Shown here: in pieces, positions 26,290 to 35,122 of the stretch | Numbering within the stretch: the first letter of the stretch is position 1 | Layout of the letters: every line of letters starts with the position of its first letter | Source: Myxococcales bacterium | GTDB taxonomy: Bacteria; Myxococcota_A; Polyangia; Polyangiales; Polyangiaceae | Length of the DNA stretch: 64,000 nt | Reading direction: 5' to 3' | Assembly: GCA_016706225.1 (NCBI GenBank) | Contig: JADJKB010000025.1 | Span: 248,001-312,000 of the forward strand | Notes under the pieces: generated by a model | The model's input: the letters and a program-made list of their open reading frames with translations, nothing else | Databases searched by the model: none | Told to the model about the DNA's origin: nothing | Translations under genes and position numbers: made by a program

Positions 26290-26860
26290 TCAGGGGGCCA
26301 GGAATTTGGTCGGCCGCAGCGGATCTTCGTCGATCAAGCTGACCGTCGGCGCACCGCCGCCCGTTGCCACGTGATACAGGCTGCCGCCGGCGCGACAGCG
26401 CACCGTGATCGAGCCGGCCCCGGGCAAGTCGACGCTCACGTCCTGAGCCGCGCCCGCCGCGGCGAACGCCACCACCAGCCACTCGCTCTGGGTGGCGTGT
26501 TTTCGAGCCAGCACCCGGAGCTTGCGATCGCAGAGCTTGGTGGTCTTGTCGCAGTTGAGCTCGTAGGCCGGCACCTGCTCGGCAGCCGGACTCTTGGTCG
26601 TGAACCGGTGCACGCCCGGGCCTGCGACGAGCGAGCCATTTCGCAGGAAGTCCTCGAAGTGGGAAAAGAGCGCGTGGACCTCGCCGAGCGCCACCATCTG
26701 GGCGACGCCGTCCGGAACCGCGTTCGGAGCCGCCAGCGCAACGTTGGGATTGCAGCTCCAACCGCTTGTCGCTTGCCACAGCCCCGGCGACCACCAGCTA
26801 CACGGCCGAGAGCACCATGAACGCGAGGCCCGCCAGGACGCCGCCCGAGGTTCGACGCAT
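26290..26860 (-). pseudogene. Frameshifted secreted protein, glycosidase-tail like
   Basis: ATG 26860 opens a good signal sequence (MRRTSGGVLAGLAFMVLSAV) that hits TAG within a few codons. Shifting by one base restores an open frame from SWWSPGLWQATSGW to the stop at 26290, about 170 residues. That part (VPDGVAQMVALGEVHALFSH, LRVLARKHA, EWLVVAFAAAG, a final beta-rich stretch) resembles the C-terminal beta-sandwich of a glycoside hydrolase; the catalytic domain is missing. This is most simply a decayed gene with one frameshift. A sequencing error or use of an internal start are alternatives. Confidence 0.4.
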
Positions 26861-26921
26861 CGCCCGAACTTAGCTCATACGGGACGGCGGCGTCAGGGGG
26901 CGTCGGGCAACCGCTTGGTTG

Positions 26922-27545
26922 TCACTCGAGGGCGTTGATCTCGGCGATGTTCGGCGCGATCAACGCCTCGATCGACCCGCTCGGGGCCTTCACCAGCTTG
27001 CCGCTCAGCCTGAAATCACTGAGCACGCCGTCGCCGTTGAGATCTCCTCGGGCAATGGCGTCGAAGGTCGTGCCGTCCGCGCCGGCTTGGGCCCAGTCGT
27101 CCGTCGACGACTTGTAATCGTACTGGAAGAACTGCGGATCGGTCATCGTGAAGCGCAGGCATGCGAAGCCCTTGCCCTGGGTCGCCGTGTCCAGGTTCCA
27201 GTCCGACGGAGACGATTGATACTTGCCGCCTTTGATGGCGCCGGCACTGGCAGGCACCGGCTGGGAGGCGCTGACACAGAGCCGGTTGAGCACCGCCGCC
27301 GTGCCGCCCGTGGGGAGCTGCGCGCCGGACATGATCTCGCGCGAGTACGCGCCCACGGCGTCCTTGCCCATGCGTCCGATGGCCGCCCGCGCTTCCGCGG
27401 TGCGCGCGTTGAACAGGTAGCGGCGTACGCCGTAGATGGCCAAGCCTGCCAGCACTCCGACGATGACGACGGTGACCATCAGTTCGACGAGGGAGAACGC
27501 CCGCGTCCCTAGCGGTGTTTGGGGGCGCGCGTCGGGCTTGGTCAT
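26922..27545 (-). CDS. Type IV pilin/pseudopilin-like protein
   Basis: Secreted 207-residue protein with a class III prepilin leader. After MTKPDARPQTPLGTRA comes the processing site and hydrophobic helix FSLVELMVTVVIVGVLAGLA, with Glu5 of the mature helix kept. The remainder is a soluble pilin-like head with one pair of cysteines (RLCVSA and FACLRF) and an acidic loop ARGDLNGDGVLSDF, similar to myxobacterial minor pilins. No other pilus genes are nearby, so it may be an orphan minor pilin or pseudopilin for type IV pili or type II secretion. Confidence 0.85.
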   Translation of the reverse strand: MTKPDARPQTPLGTRAFSLVELMVTVVIVGVLAGLAIYGVRRYLFNARTAEARAAIGRMGKDAVGAYSREIMSGAQLPTGGTAAVLNRLCVSASQPVPASAGAIKGGKYQSSPSDWNLDTATQGKGFACLRFTMTDPQFFQYDYKSSTDDWAQAGADGTTFDAIARGDLNGDGVLSDFRLSGKLVKAPSGSIEALIAPNIAEINALE

Positions 27546-27680
27546 CGAACCAGGAGATCACGCATCGAGGCGTTCTGCCAAACACCGTGCAGGAGCCGGT
27601 GCCCAGGCTGGGAGCCGCCATCCGCCCACCCTCGCGCAATTTCGAGGGAAGTTCGCACTGGGGTCTGCGATGCTCGAAGC

Positions 27681-28499
27681 GTGAGAGGGCTTGCCTCGGA
27701 CTGGCGCCGGACCTTCGGGGTCGTGGTCGCGGCCGCTTTGTCGAGCGCGGGCTGCGGAGGTGACGAAGCAGCTCCGCCAGCGACGCCGAAGTGCCGCGCT
27801 CTGCACTGGCTGGGCTCGACTCCGTTCGAGATCGGCGTCGACTCGCTGGTCATGCTCGACGTCGCCGGAGAGCTCAGCGGAGACCCGCTGAACCAGGCGG
27901 TGATCAGCAAGCGCACGCCGGACGTCTCGCCGACGGAGCTGGCAACTTACGGTGGCCTGCTCGAGCTCGACAAGCCGCCCTTCGAGGCCCTGTCGCTCGA
28001 GGGCGCTCAGCCGAATCCGGGCACGCCGGATCCCAAGCAGACGGCGCCGCTCACCGCCACCGGGGAGAGCTTGATCGAGGTCTGTCTGAGCACGAGCGTT
28101 CAGTGCCAGGCGCCCCCCGAGTGTGAGGCCTACGTGAACGCGACCGACGCCTGGGGTTTCGTGCTCACGCATCAGGCGGTGTGGCTGGCGTTCGAACGCT
28201 GGCTTGGCTGCACGACGCCCGTCGATGTCGACGCTCGGCGCCGCGGGATCGCCGCGAGCCTGCTGAAGGAGGCGACGTTCGACGCGACTCCAGGCGATCT
28301 CACCACCGAGCGGCTGGTGATGATCGGACTGCTTGGGGCCCAAGCCGGCGTAGACTCAGCGTGGGTCACGTCGCTACGTGAAGCAGCGCAAGCCCCGGGC
28401 TGTTTTCGCGCCGGCTCGGCCGGGGACTGCAGCACTCACACGACGGCGCTCGCGGTGCTCGCGCTGACGCTGGCTGGCTCGACGGAGAAGTGTGAGTGA
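27681..28499 (+). CDS. Putative lipoprotein of unknown function
   Basis: The GTG at 27681 gives 272 residues with a signal peptide ending LSSAGC|G, so a lipoprotein. The mature region contains six or more cysteines (for example VCLSTSVQCQAPPECEAY and a late PGCFRAGSAGDCS), consistent with disulphides outside the cytoplasm. No family is recognised. It ends 124 bases before the histidine-kinase gene on the same strand. Confidence 0.6.
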   Translation: MRGLASDWRRTFGVVVAAALSSAGCGGDEAAPPATPKCRALHWLGSTPFEIGVDSLVMLDVAGELSGDPLNQAVISKRTPDVSPTELATYGGLLELDKPPFEALSLEGAQPNPGTPDPKQTAPLTATGESLIEVCLSTSVQCQAPPECEAYVNATDAWGFVLTHQAVWLAFERWLGCTTPVDVDARRRGIAASLLKEATFDATPGDLTTERLVMIGLLGAQAGVDSAWVTSLREAAQAPGCFRAGSAGDCSTHTTALAVLALTLAGSTEKCE

Positions 28500-28623
28500 G
28501 GGCACGCGCGAGCCCGCGCCGGTGGAATTCGCTTTCGCCAGAGCAAGTTCGGTCGGGCCGGCGGCCGCTTGTTTTTGATACCGGGCTGCGCGAGCCTGGG
28601 CTGGACGAAGTGGCAAGACGACC

Positions 28624-30174
28624 GTGACGCCCCCCCCCACTGACCCGTATCGCGAGCTCTTCGAGCGGTCGGCAGACGCCATCCTCATCATCGAGGGGGA
28701 GCACTTCGTGGACTGCAATCAGGCGACGGTTGCCATGCTGCGGTACCAGGACAAGGCGGAGCTGCTCCGCACCCACCCGTCGGAGCTGTCGCCGCCCACC
28801 CAGCCGGACGGACGGAGCTCGTTCGAGAAGGCCAACGAGATGATGGCCATCGCCCGCGAGCGAGGCAGTCACCGCTTCGAGTGGGACCACCGGCGCGTCG
28901 ACGGGGAGGTGTTTCCCGTCGAGGTGCTGCTCACGGCGGTCGAGCGCGATGGAAAAGAGATTCTACATGTGGTGTGGCGCGACATCACCGATCGCAGGCG
29001 GCTCGAGGGTCAGCTGAGGCACTCGCAGAAGATGGAGATCATCGGCCAGCTCGCCGGCGGGATCGCCCACGACTTCAACAACCTGTTGGTCGCCATCATG
29101 GGCAATGGTGAGCTGTTGCAGCGGAAGCTCCAGGACCGGTCCGACCTGGTCGGGTACGTCGACGAAATGGTGAAGGCTGGCCAGCGTGGGGCCACGCTGG
29201 TGCGACAGCTGTTGCTCTTCAGCCGGCACCAAGACATGCCGACGGCGCTCATCGATCTGGTGCCGATCTTGGGCGATGTCCAGCTCATGCTCGAGCGCCT
29301 GATCGGCGAGAACGTGAGGCTCGCCGTGGAGTCTGGCGCGGCGTCCTTGCCCATCCGGGGCACTCGCAGTCAGGTCGAGCAGGTCATCGTCAACCTGGTG
29401 ACCAACGCCCGCGATGCCATGCCAGACGGCGGTGTGGTGAGTGTGGTGCTCGAGGCGGTGGAGCTCGCCGAGGACAGCATCGGCGCCGTCGAACGGCTGG
29501 CGCCTGGGTCTTACGCGCGGCTCTCGGTCTCTGACTCGGGGCAGGGCATGGGCGAAGAGGTGCTCGCCCACGCCATCGATCCGTTCTTCACGACCAAAGC
29601 TGTCGGGCGCGGCACGGGACTCGGGCTTTCGACGGTCTACGGAATCGCAAAACAGAGCGGCGGCGGTCTCCGCATCGATTCCACGGTTGGTCGCGGCACG
29701 AGTGTGAGGGTCTACCTTCCGCTGCTGTCCGGCGTGCCGGCGATCGAGCACACGAGCTCGTCGCCACCGCGCCCCGCTGTGGGGGGTAGCGAGCGACTCG
29801 TCGTGGCCGAGGACGATGAGACTGTCGCGCGCGTCATCGTGCGCGTGCTCGAGGCCAACGGCTACCACGTACAGCGAGCCACCGACGGAATGACCGCCGC
29901 CGAGCTGATCTTGCAGCAAAGCGAGGAGAGCCACCTGCTCCTGACCGACGTCGTGATGCCGCGGATGAGCGGTCCGGACCTCGTCAAGACCTTGCGCGCT
30001 CGGAACGTCGACATCCCGGTCTTGTTCATGTCGGGCTACAGCCGGGACGCCCTCAGCGCGATGCACGACCAGGGCGCCGGCCTCGATGTCCTCAAGAAAC
30101 CCTTCACGGCGACCGAGCTCGTTGGCCGCGTGCGTGAAGCGCTCGACCGCCACGCTCGGTTGCGCAAGCAGTGA
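28624..30174 (+). CDS. Hybrid histidine kinase (PAS-HisKA-HATPase-REC)
   Basis: Soluble sensor kinase of 516 residues from GTG 28624. A PAS domain is at about 8-125 (ELFERSADAILIIEGEHFVD). The HisKA H-box has phospho-acceptor His149 in GGIAHDFNN, the HATPase N, G1 and G2 boxes lie at about 260-370 (NLVTNARDAMPDGG, SDSGQGMG, GTGLGLSTV), and a receiver domain at about 390-515 has Asp397/398, Asp442 (TDVVMPRMSG) and Lys492. No transmembrane segment is seen, so the signal is probably internal. The receiver may dephosphorylate or relay to an unlinked regulator; no output gene is adjacent. Confidence 0.92.
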   Translation: MTPPPTDPYRELFERSADAILIIEGEHFVDCNQATVAMLRYQDKAELLRTHPSELSPPTQPDGRSSFEKANEMMAIARERGSHRFEWDHRRVDGEVFPVEVLLTAVERDGKEILHVVWRDITDRRRLEGQLRHSQKMEIIGQLAGGIAHDFNNLLVAIMGNGELLQRKLQDRSDLVGYVDEMVKAGQRGATLVRQLLLFSRHQDMPTALIDLVPILGDVQLMLERLIGENVRLAVESGAASLPIRGTRSQVEQVIVNLVTNARDAMPDGGVVSVVLEAVELAEDSIGAVERLAPGSYARLSVSDSGQGMGEEVLAHAIDPFFTTKAVGRGTGLGLSTVYGIAKQSGGGLRIDSTVGRGTSVRVYLPLLSGVPAIEHTSSSPPRPAVGGSERLVVAEDDETVARVIVRVLEANGYHVQRATDGMTAAELILQQSEESHLLLTDVVMPRMSGPDLVKTLRARNVDIPVLFMSGYSRDALSAMHDQGAGLDVLKKPFTATELVGRVREALDRHARLRKQ

Positions 30175-30223
30175 GCCTCGCGCTCGCGGTGCCGGAGACG
30201 CCGCTGGCCAACCGCAGTCCCGG

Positions 30224-30367
30224 CTACTCTTTCTGTGTGAAGGCGCCAGCGAGCACGTAGGAATCGAAGCCTGGCGGCGCGACGCCCTCGGCCGCCCAGT
30301 GGTAGAGCGCGGTGTTGAACACCGTATTGGCCACGTTGAACACGGTCGCGACTCCGAGCGCGCCGAC
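30224..30367 (-). pseudogene. 3' remnant of an unrecognised gene
   Basis: Within the 346-base gap between the hybrid kinase and the next lipoprotein gene, the minus strand has a frame with strong GC third positions. It encodes GALGVATVFNVANTVFNTAL, then a Trp/Pro-rich stretch, and ends at TAG 30224. Its amino-acid composition looks genuine and membrane-like, but no start codon or upstream continuation in frame is found; plausible coding continues only in other frames. It is probably the tail of a decayed gene. The rest of the gap shows nothing else. Confidence 0.3.
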
Positions 30368-30520
30368 GCGGCGATTTCGTGGGCTGGGTTTTCGAACACT
30401 ACGGCCTGGCGGCCTGTTCGATGGCGGCGGGCGATCGTCGGAGGCTCTTGCGCATCCTCGGGAAATCGAGTCTTCTCTGCCATTCTGCGGCGCTATAGCC
30501 GCAAGCAGAAGGTGACGACG

Positions 30521-31015
30521 ATGAATCGATCCTGGATTGCACTCACTGTGGCAGCGCTCACCGCGTTCACCGCAGTCGCATGCGGTGGCGACGACGACAG
30601 CGGCGGCAAAGGCGGGGCTGGGGGCTCGAGTTCGGGCGGAACCGGAGGGAGCTCGGGCAGCGGTGGCGCGAGCACCGGTGGCGCCGCGGGAGCGGGCGGC
30701 GCGGGCGGAGCGGCAGGCGGCGCTGGCACGGGCGGCGCGGCGGGCAGCGGCGGCTCGAGCGGGTCGGGTGGCGCCGCAGGCGCCGACAGCGGCCCGGGCG
30801 GCGCAGCCGGCGCAGGCGGCTCGGGCGCTGGAGACGCGGGGGCCGACGCTTCCAGTGATGCGGGTGGCGGCAATTGCGCGAAGCTCGTGGCGTGTTGCCC
30901 GACGCTGAAGGCACCCTACAAGAACCAGTGCGAAGCGACCGCGACCTCGACGACGAACGAGGCAACGTGTGGGGCGACCCTCACGTTCTTGCAGCAGAAC
31001 GGCTTCTGCAAATAG
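30521..31015 (+). CDS. Small Gly-rich lipoprotein
   Basis: A 164-residue lipoprotein from ATG 30521. The signal peptide ends at FTAVAC|G, then an acidic patch (GGDDDSGG) and about 85 residues of Gly/Ala/Ser linker. A short Cys-containing head follows (NCAKLVACCPTLKAPYKNQC, later EATCGATLTFLQQNGFCK), with six cysteines that probably form disulphides. It is the smallest example in this window of the lipobox-linker-head design. Function is unknown. Confidence 0.72.
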   Translation: MNRSWIALTVAALTAFTAVACGGDDDSGGKGGAGGSSSGGTGGSSGSGGASTGGAAGAGGAGGAAGGAGTGGAAGSGGSSGSGGAAGADSGPGGAAGAGGSGAGDAGADASSDAGGGNCAKLVACCPTLKAPYKNQCEATATSTTNEATCGATLTFLQQNGFCK

Positions 31016-31065
31016 CGAGCTCGGACCCGCGCGTCTGACCTGTGGCCGGTCGGGCCGAAATGCGC

Positions 31066-31080
31066 CGCCGGAAGCCGGCG
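31066..31080. terminator. Short GC hairpin downstream of the small lipoprotein gene
   Basis: CGCCGG-AAG-CCGGCG forms a six-base-pair stem with a three-base loop about 50 bases past the lipoprotein stop. There is no T-run, so it would be a weak or factor-assisted terminator at best. The remaining gap (31016-31341, about 326 bases) contains no convincing gene; a weak frame at 31042-31236 was not accepted. Confidence 0.2.
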
Positions 31081-31341
31081 AACGAGATACTTGCGTCGAC
31101 GAGGTTGACGATCGGACGCCGGCCGGCCGGGCTGCGCGGCTTGACAGAGTGGGGACCGTGGCGAATGGTTTGGGTAGCGGGCTTTCCGAGTCCGACTCCT
31201 CACACTGCCGCCGGCACGGTCTCGCGTGAGGAGTGAAGAGGGCTCAGCCCTTCGGTGTTGCGCCTGACCGCTCGTCATCCAGTTCGTTCCGTCGGTGCCG
31301 GCCGACACAAGGATCGAGCTCAGAGATCGTCTGGACAAGCG

Positions 31342-31656
31342 ATGGGGAACCGGCACGGAAACAAAAAGCTGCGGCTCTCGGTGCGGGCGAGGATGGAGAG
31401 AACGGGAGAGAGCTATCAACGGGCTCTCTCCTCGCTCCTCCACCTCGACGTGCCGACGCAGACTTCAAAGCAGTCGGAAGTAACGGACAACGGCGTCGAC
31501 CTCCTGCCGATCCGCTACTTCGGCGCGCCCGCAGCGATTGCGACCTTCGAGATCGCGGGGCGGCTTGCCGTGCTCGTCGTGGCGAGTCCGCATCGCCCAG
31601 GTCCGTTTCCGCAAAACCCGATCGTCGCGCTCGGGCCACCACGCACTGTCCACTGA
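31342..31656 (+). CDS. Small protein with N-terminal R-x-M-x-x-TGESY motif
   Basis: A 104-residue product from ATG 31342. It opens with a basic helix followed by RARMERTGESYQRALSSLL. A similar arginine-rich R-x-x-M-x-x-TGE-x-Y-x-x-A element occurs at the start of many short actinobacterial and myxobacterial proteins, and I take it to be a short conserved helix-turn element of unknown role. The rest (IRYFGAPAAIATFEIAGRLA) suggests a small beta/alpha fold ending in GPPRTVH. No family name can be given. The start could also lie at 31255, but that N-terminus is not family-like. Confidence 0.45.
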   Translation: MGNRHGNKKLRLSVRARMERTGESYQRALSSLLHLDVPTQTSKQSEVTDNGVDLLPIRYFGAPAAIATFEIAGRLAVLVVASPHRPGPFPQNPIVALGPPRTVH

Positions 31657-31704
31657 ACGATCATCAGCTCGCGAGCGCCGCAGGTGGCGGCACGGGAGAT
31701 CACG

Positions 31705-32424
31705 ATGACCATTGTTCAACGCGACCGCTTGCAGTCCCTTCGTACCCACGGCTTCTTCGTCTTGCCGGCGTTCTTGAATCCGACAGAGCTCAGCACGCTC
31801 CGTCGCGCGTGCGACACCGCACTCGATCGCGCCCGTGCGGAGTCGACTGAGAATGGCCATACGACGCCCAAAATCGGGCTGTTCACGGAACCGAGCTACT
31901 TCGCACATCACCCTGGTGCCCTCGACGTCCTCACGAAGTTCGTCGGCTCGGCGCGAATGTGCGCGCTACTCGAGGGCTTGGCTCACGAAGGCGAAGACGG
32001 CATTCCTCGGCTCAAGAACACGGACTACTACCACGAGCAGACGAAACGCGACTGGGACGGCGACTGGCATCGAGACAGCCAGCTCGGGCAACCCGATCCA
32101 GAGCTCGAGCTCCGGCGCATTCTCACGACGACAGCGATCCACGTGCGTGTAGCATTGGAGGACGACGACCGTCTGGAGCTCGTGCCGGGCTCGCACCGGC
32201 GGTGGGACACGCCCGAGGAGCTCCAAATCCGAAAGGGCTCGAAGCGGGCGTCATCAATGACAGGGGCGACGCGCATTGCCCTCCAGGCTGGCGACGCTTG
32301 CGTCTTCCACGCATGGTCGATCCACCGAGCCACCTATCGCCGAGCGCCACGGCGACGCACGCTCGACTCTCTCTACGCGTTCGGCGGTCCGCAGCTCCAG
32401 CATTGGACGGTGCCGAACGAGTGA
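31705..32424 (+). CDS. Phytanoyl-CoA dioxygenase (PhyH) family protein
   Basis: Predicted Fe(II)/2-oxoglutarate-dependent oxygenase of 239 residues. ATG 31705 is preferred over the in-frame codon at 31684 because a GGGAG lies eight bases upstream. The metal triad is visible as His122-x-Asp124 (DWHRDSQ) and His207 (AWSIHRAT), with nearby arginines (213, 216) for 2-oxoglutarate. The ELVPGSHRRWDTP loop is typical of PhyH proteins. The substrate is unknown. It follows the small TGESY protein by 48 bases and precedes the remnant zone. Confidence 0.85.
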   Translation: MTIVQRDRLQSLRTHGFFVLPAFLNPTELSTLRRACDTALDRARAESTENGHTTPKIGLFTEPSYFAHHPGALDVLTKFVGSARMCALLEGLAHEGEDGIPRLKNTDYYHEQTKRDWDGDWHRDSQLGQPDPELELRRILTTTAIHVRVALEDDDRLELVPGSHRRWDTPEELQIRKGSKRASSMTGATRIALQAGDACVFHAWSIHRATYRRAPRRRTLDSLYAFGGPQLQHWTVPNE

Positions 32425-32503
32425 GCTCGGTGTGCGGGCACCCCAATGCAATTCCACCCCGCACATCTGCCGCCACGGGGCTCGTCAGGCTCGGCGCTTG
32501 TGC

Positions 32504-32760
32504 TTACCCAATGGCACCACCACCGCCACCCACCCCCAATTCCCCCCACAACGCCTCCGGCACCGGCTGCTCGAGCTCCAGCGTGACGGTGATCGGTTTG
32601 TCGCCGCGCCAGTCGCGGAAGCTCACCTCGCCCAGGTAGAGAAACGGCGCGGTCTCCCCTCCCACCGTGCTCGACGCTTGGACGAAGAGGTGCACTGGGA
32701 CGCCGTCGACCTCGTGGTTCTTCAGCGCTCGCGTCATCTGTTTTTCGCGCGTCTGCCACT
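32504..32760 (-). pseudogene. Tail of a DUF3427-type helicase/nuclease (remnant)
   Basis: The minus-strand frame, beginning near 32760 as LLEWQTREKQ and ending at 32504, matches the C-terminus of the DUF3427 domain. This domain is found at the end of DEAD/DEAH helicases with a PLD-like nuclease, often in defence or mobile islands: VPVHLFVQASSTVGGETAPF, then LYLGEVSFRDWRGDKPITV and PVPEALW. Nothing of the helicase or nuclease part is present; a different fragment (transposase-like) sits directly upstream. The piece therefore looks like an orphan tail, not a gene. Confidence 0.55.
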
Positions 32761-32774
32761 CGAGGAGGCCGCGG

Positions 32775-33091
32775 CACGCGGGCGCTCGGGCAGCCCCGCC
32801 GGCACGACCAACCGCAAGAGCGGCTCGCTTGCGCGATCACCGCTCACGCCAATGCCCTGCGCTGCCGCCGCGTAACACGCAGCGAGCCCCGGCTCGTCAA
32901 AGCAAAGCGCCGGTAGCTCCTGCTCACGGAGCTCGGGGTCGAGGCTCCGGCCGTGCGCATTGAGGATGCTCTCGATGCGAGCGGCAGTGCGCTGCGACCT
33001 GCGCCACGTCCGCGTGCGTGGGCGCGTCGAGCTCCCGGAACTCGAGCGGCGCGTTGGGGTCCTCGTCTTTGTGAACGGTCTCGGCGAAGCC
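32775..33091 (-). mobile_element. Decayed IS91-like transposase fragment
   Basis: Two minus-strand frames together spell part of an IS91/IS801-type (HUH, Y1) transposase. The first frame, about 33091-33000, has KDEDPNAPLEFRELDAPTHA. After a frameshift, about 33000-32780 has ILNAHGRSLDPELREQELP, EPGLAACYAAAAQGIG and SGDRASEPLLRLV. The zinc-binding N-terminus and the catalytic HUH/Tyr region are not present. No terminal ori/ter sequences were recognised. The call is by pattern memory of the family, not alignment. Confidence 0.5.
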
Positions 33092-33214
33092 GACCTGTTC
33101 GAGGCCTTCCAGGTGGGGCTGCAGCGCGGGTTGTTCACTGGGTAACCGTGGCCGCACCGTGGCGAATTGTGCCACGTCGCCGGGCTCGAGTCCTCGCGCC
33201 GCCACCCCCGGCGG

Positions 33215-34132
33215 TCAGCGCTTCACCCACATCGACCAGACCCAGCACTGCGCTCCGAGGGTCGTGATACCGGCACCCACCGCGCACGCAAGGTTCACGA
33301 GAAGCTGCAACGCAGCGCCGCGCAGCTCGGCGAAGTCGAGGTACGCGGCCGCAACGGCCATGTTCGCGGCCGCCGGCACCGTCGTGACCGAGATCAGGAC
33401 GCCGATCAGAGCGCCGGATTTCGCCGTGCTGAGTGAGAGAATGCCGGCGACGCCCGCCAGCAGGGCGACAATCACCGAGTAAGCATCGGGGTGCGAAATG
33501 AACAGCGTTTGTGTCCGCGCCAGTGTGGCGGGCGTCACATTGCACGCGCGCAGCGCCACTACCGATAGCCAGGTCGCGGCGATGGCCACCGGAAATCCGA
33601 CCAGCAGGGCGATTGAAGAGCGCAGCGCCAGCGACCAGCGTCTCTGGACCGTGGCGACGCAGAGCCCGGCAAGCGGACCGAACTCCGGCCCGACCACCAT
33701 CGCGCCGATGATCAACACGACCGAGTCCGTCAGAATGCCGATGCCGGCAATCACCGTGGCCAAGACCAGGAACATCAGGAAGCTCGCATTCAGCTCCGAG
33801 CTCTCCGAGGTTTGGGACTCGACTTCCTCCCACACCACCGCATTGCCGGGTGAGCCTTCCGCTGCGAGCGTCGCAGCGTCTGCGGCGTCCGAGAGTGAAG
33901 CGTCGAGCATCTCGACGGCGATGGACCCGGATCGATCGACGCCCATGGCTTTGAGCTGCTCCAGCACGACGCTACCGTCTTCTCGCGCGACATCGCACCC
34001 GAGCAGATCTCCTGCCGGCTTGATGGCCACCCCGGGCCACCGCACCAAGTTGGTCACCGAAGCATTGCGCGAGAGCGCTTCCAGCACCTGATCGGAGAGG
34101 TCTGCCGGCACGACCAACCGTAGGTGCAACAT
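33215..34132 (-). CDS. DUF389 membrane protein
   Basis: Inner-membrane protein of the DUF389 (TIGR00271/TIGR00341-like) family, 305 residues. The first 110 residues are a soluble domain (LRLVVPADLSDQVLEALSRN). The second part has about six transmembrane helices, including the family segments DSVVLIIGAMVVGPEFGPLAG and LAGVAGILSLSTAKSGALIG. Function is unknown. The ATG at 34132 follows a 282-base gap (34133-34414) in which I see nothing. Confidence 0.88.
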   Translation of the reverse strand: MLHLRLVVPADLSDQVLEALSRNASVTNLVRWPGVAIKPAGDLLGCDVAREDGSVVLEQLKAMGVDRSGSIAVEMLDASLSDAADAATLAAEGSPGNAVVWEEVESQTSESSELNASFLMFLVLATVIAGIGILTDSVVLIIGAMVVGPEFGPLAGLCVATVQRRWSLALRSSIALLVGFPVAIAATWLSVVALRACNVTPATLARTQTLFISHPDAYSVIVALLAGVAGILSLSTAKSGALIGVLISVTTVPAAANMAVAAAYLDFAELRGAALQLLVNLACAVGAGITTLGAQCWVWSMWVKR

Positions 34133-34414
34133 GCGGGCATCCTACACCGCGAACGTCGTCGGTCCCCACGCCGAAGCGGTGGGGCGCCAAGCCTGCCGCG
34201 CGCACCCAAGAGGACACCTCGTTGTTTCACGCGCCGTTTCCGCAGCCCCACCCACGCCCTTCCGACACGCCTCTCGGACGGGTGTGGAAACGATCGTCGA
34301 AACCCGCGGCGATTTGATCATGGCGTTCAGCAGCGTCCGGAGCGGGATTCCCGCTGCGCGGGCCCGGTGGGATGCACGATCGTCGGAGCTTCGCGACTCG
34401 CTTCGGCTCCGACG

Positions 34415-35023
34415 TCACTGAGCGCGGGCGTGCGCTCGCGGCTTTTGCCCGAGCAGCTGCACGACAGCGCTCCGCCCATTGTGACAACGGCCCTCGTGGA
34501 CCTCGCGTTCGCGCTCCTCGGCGACGAGCCACTCGAGCCCGTCCAGCTCCGTTCGCAGTCCGCCGAGGTCGGCGAGCATCTCAGGGCGCTTGGGCCCTCC
34601 CGTGTCGAACGCGAGCTGCGCCGGGGTGTAGGCCTCGAGCACGAACATTCCACCCGGACTGAGCCCAGCCACGACGTCGCGGTGCACACGCTGCCGGAGC
34701 GCCGCCGGCAAGTGGCACCAGATGCTGACGATGACGGCCCACGCTCCGGGTTGGATGACGTAGTCCGCGAGATCACTCACGACGCTGGTGAGCGCGACGC
34801 CCCGCTCTCCGGCCAGTGCCGCAGCCTTGGCGAGGCCGACCTCCGAGCCATCCACGGCTGTCACGCTGCGTCCGCGCGTGGCCAAAAAGACTGCGTTGCG
34901 GCCCTCCCCCTCCGCGAGACACAACACCGGGCCGGGCGGCAGTCGATCGACGATACTCACCAGAAAATCATTGGGTTCGCTGCCGTAGGCGTAGCCGGGT
35001 TCCGCGTAGCGTTCGTTCCACAT
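34415..35023 (-). CDS. Class I SAM-dependent methyltransferase (TehB-like)
   Basis: Cytoplasmic 202-residue methyltransferase. It starts MWNERYAEPGYAYGSEPNDF, typical of the TehB/thiopurine-methyltransferase-like group. The SAM-binding motif I is LCLAEGEGRNAVFLATRG (about residues 34-51), followed by acidic AVDGSE and the post-I region ALTSVVSDLADY. The PGGMFVLEAYTP strand-turn follows. The substrate is unknown; tellurite or small thiol/halide methylation has been seen in relatives. It stands alone, divergent from the plus-strand GST (99 bases apart). Confidence 0.85.
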   Translation of the reverse strand: MWNERYAEPGYAYGSEPNDFLVSIVDRLPPGPVLCLAEGEGRNAVFLATRGRSVTAVDGSEVGLAKAAALAGERGVALTSVVSDLADYVIQPGAWAVIVSIWCHLPAALRQRVHRDVVAGLSPGGMFVLEAYTPAQLAFDTGGPKRPEMLADLGGLRTELDGLEWLVAEEREREVHEGRCHNGRSAVVQLLGQKPRAHARAQ

Positions 35024-35122
35024 GGCGCCGCGACTCTAGCACTTTCGGGGCATGGTTCTCGGGCCGCATGCCGCTTCACTCTGGGCCACGACGGCGGCCG
35101 GCCGACCTGCTACCTAGCGGGC

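Noticed and set aside
28963..30483. 506-residue minus-strand ORF across the hybrid kinase
   Set aside because: It is antisense to an intact HisKA-HATPase-REC protein and has no recognisable domain.
31042..31236. Small plus-strand ORF of 64 residues
   Set aside because: No convincing motif or ribosome-binding site and composition typical of non-coding GC-rich DNA.
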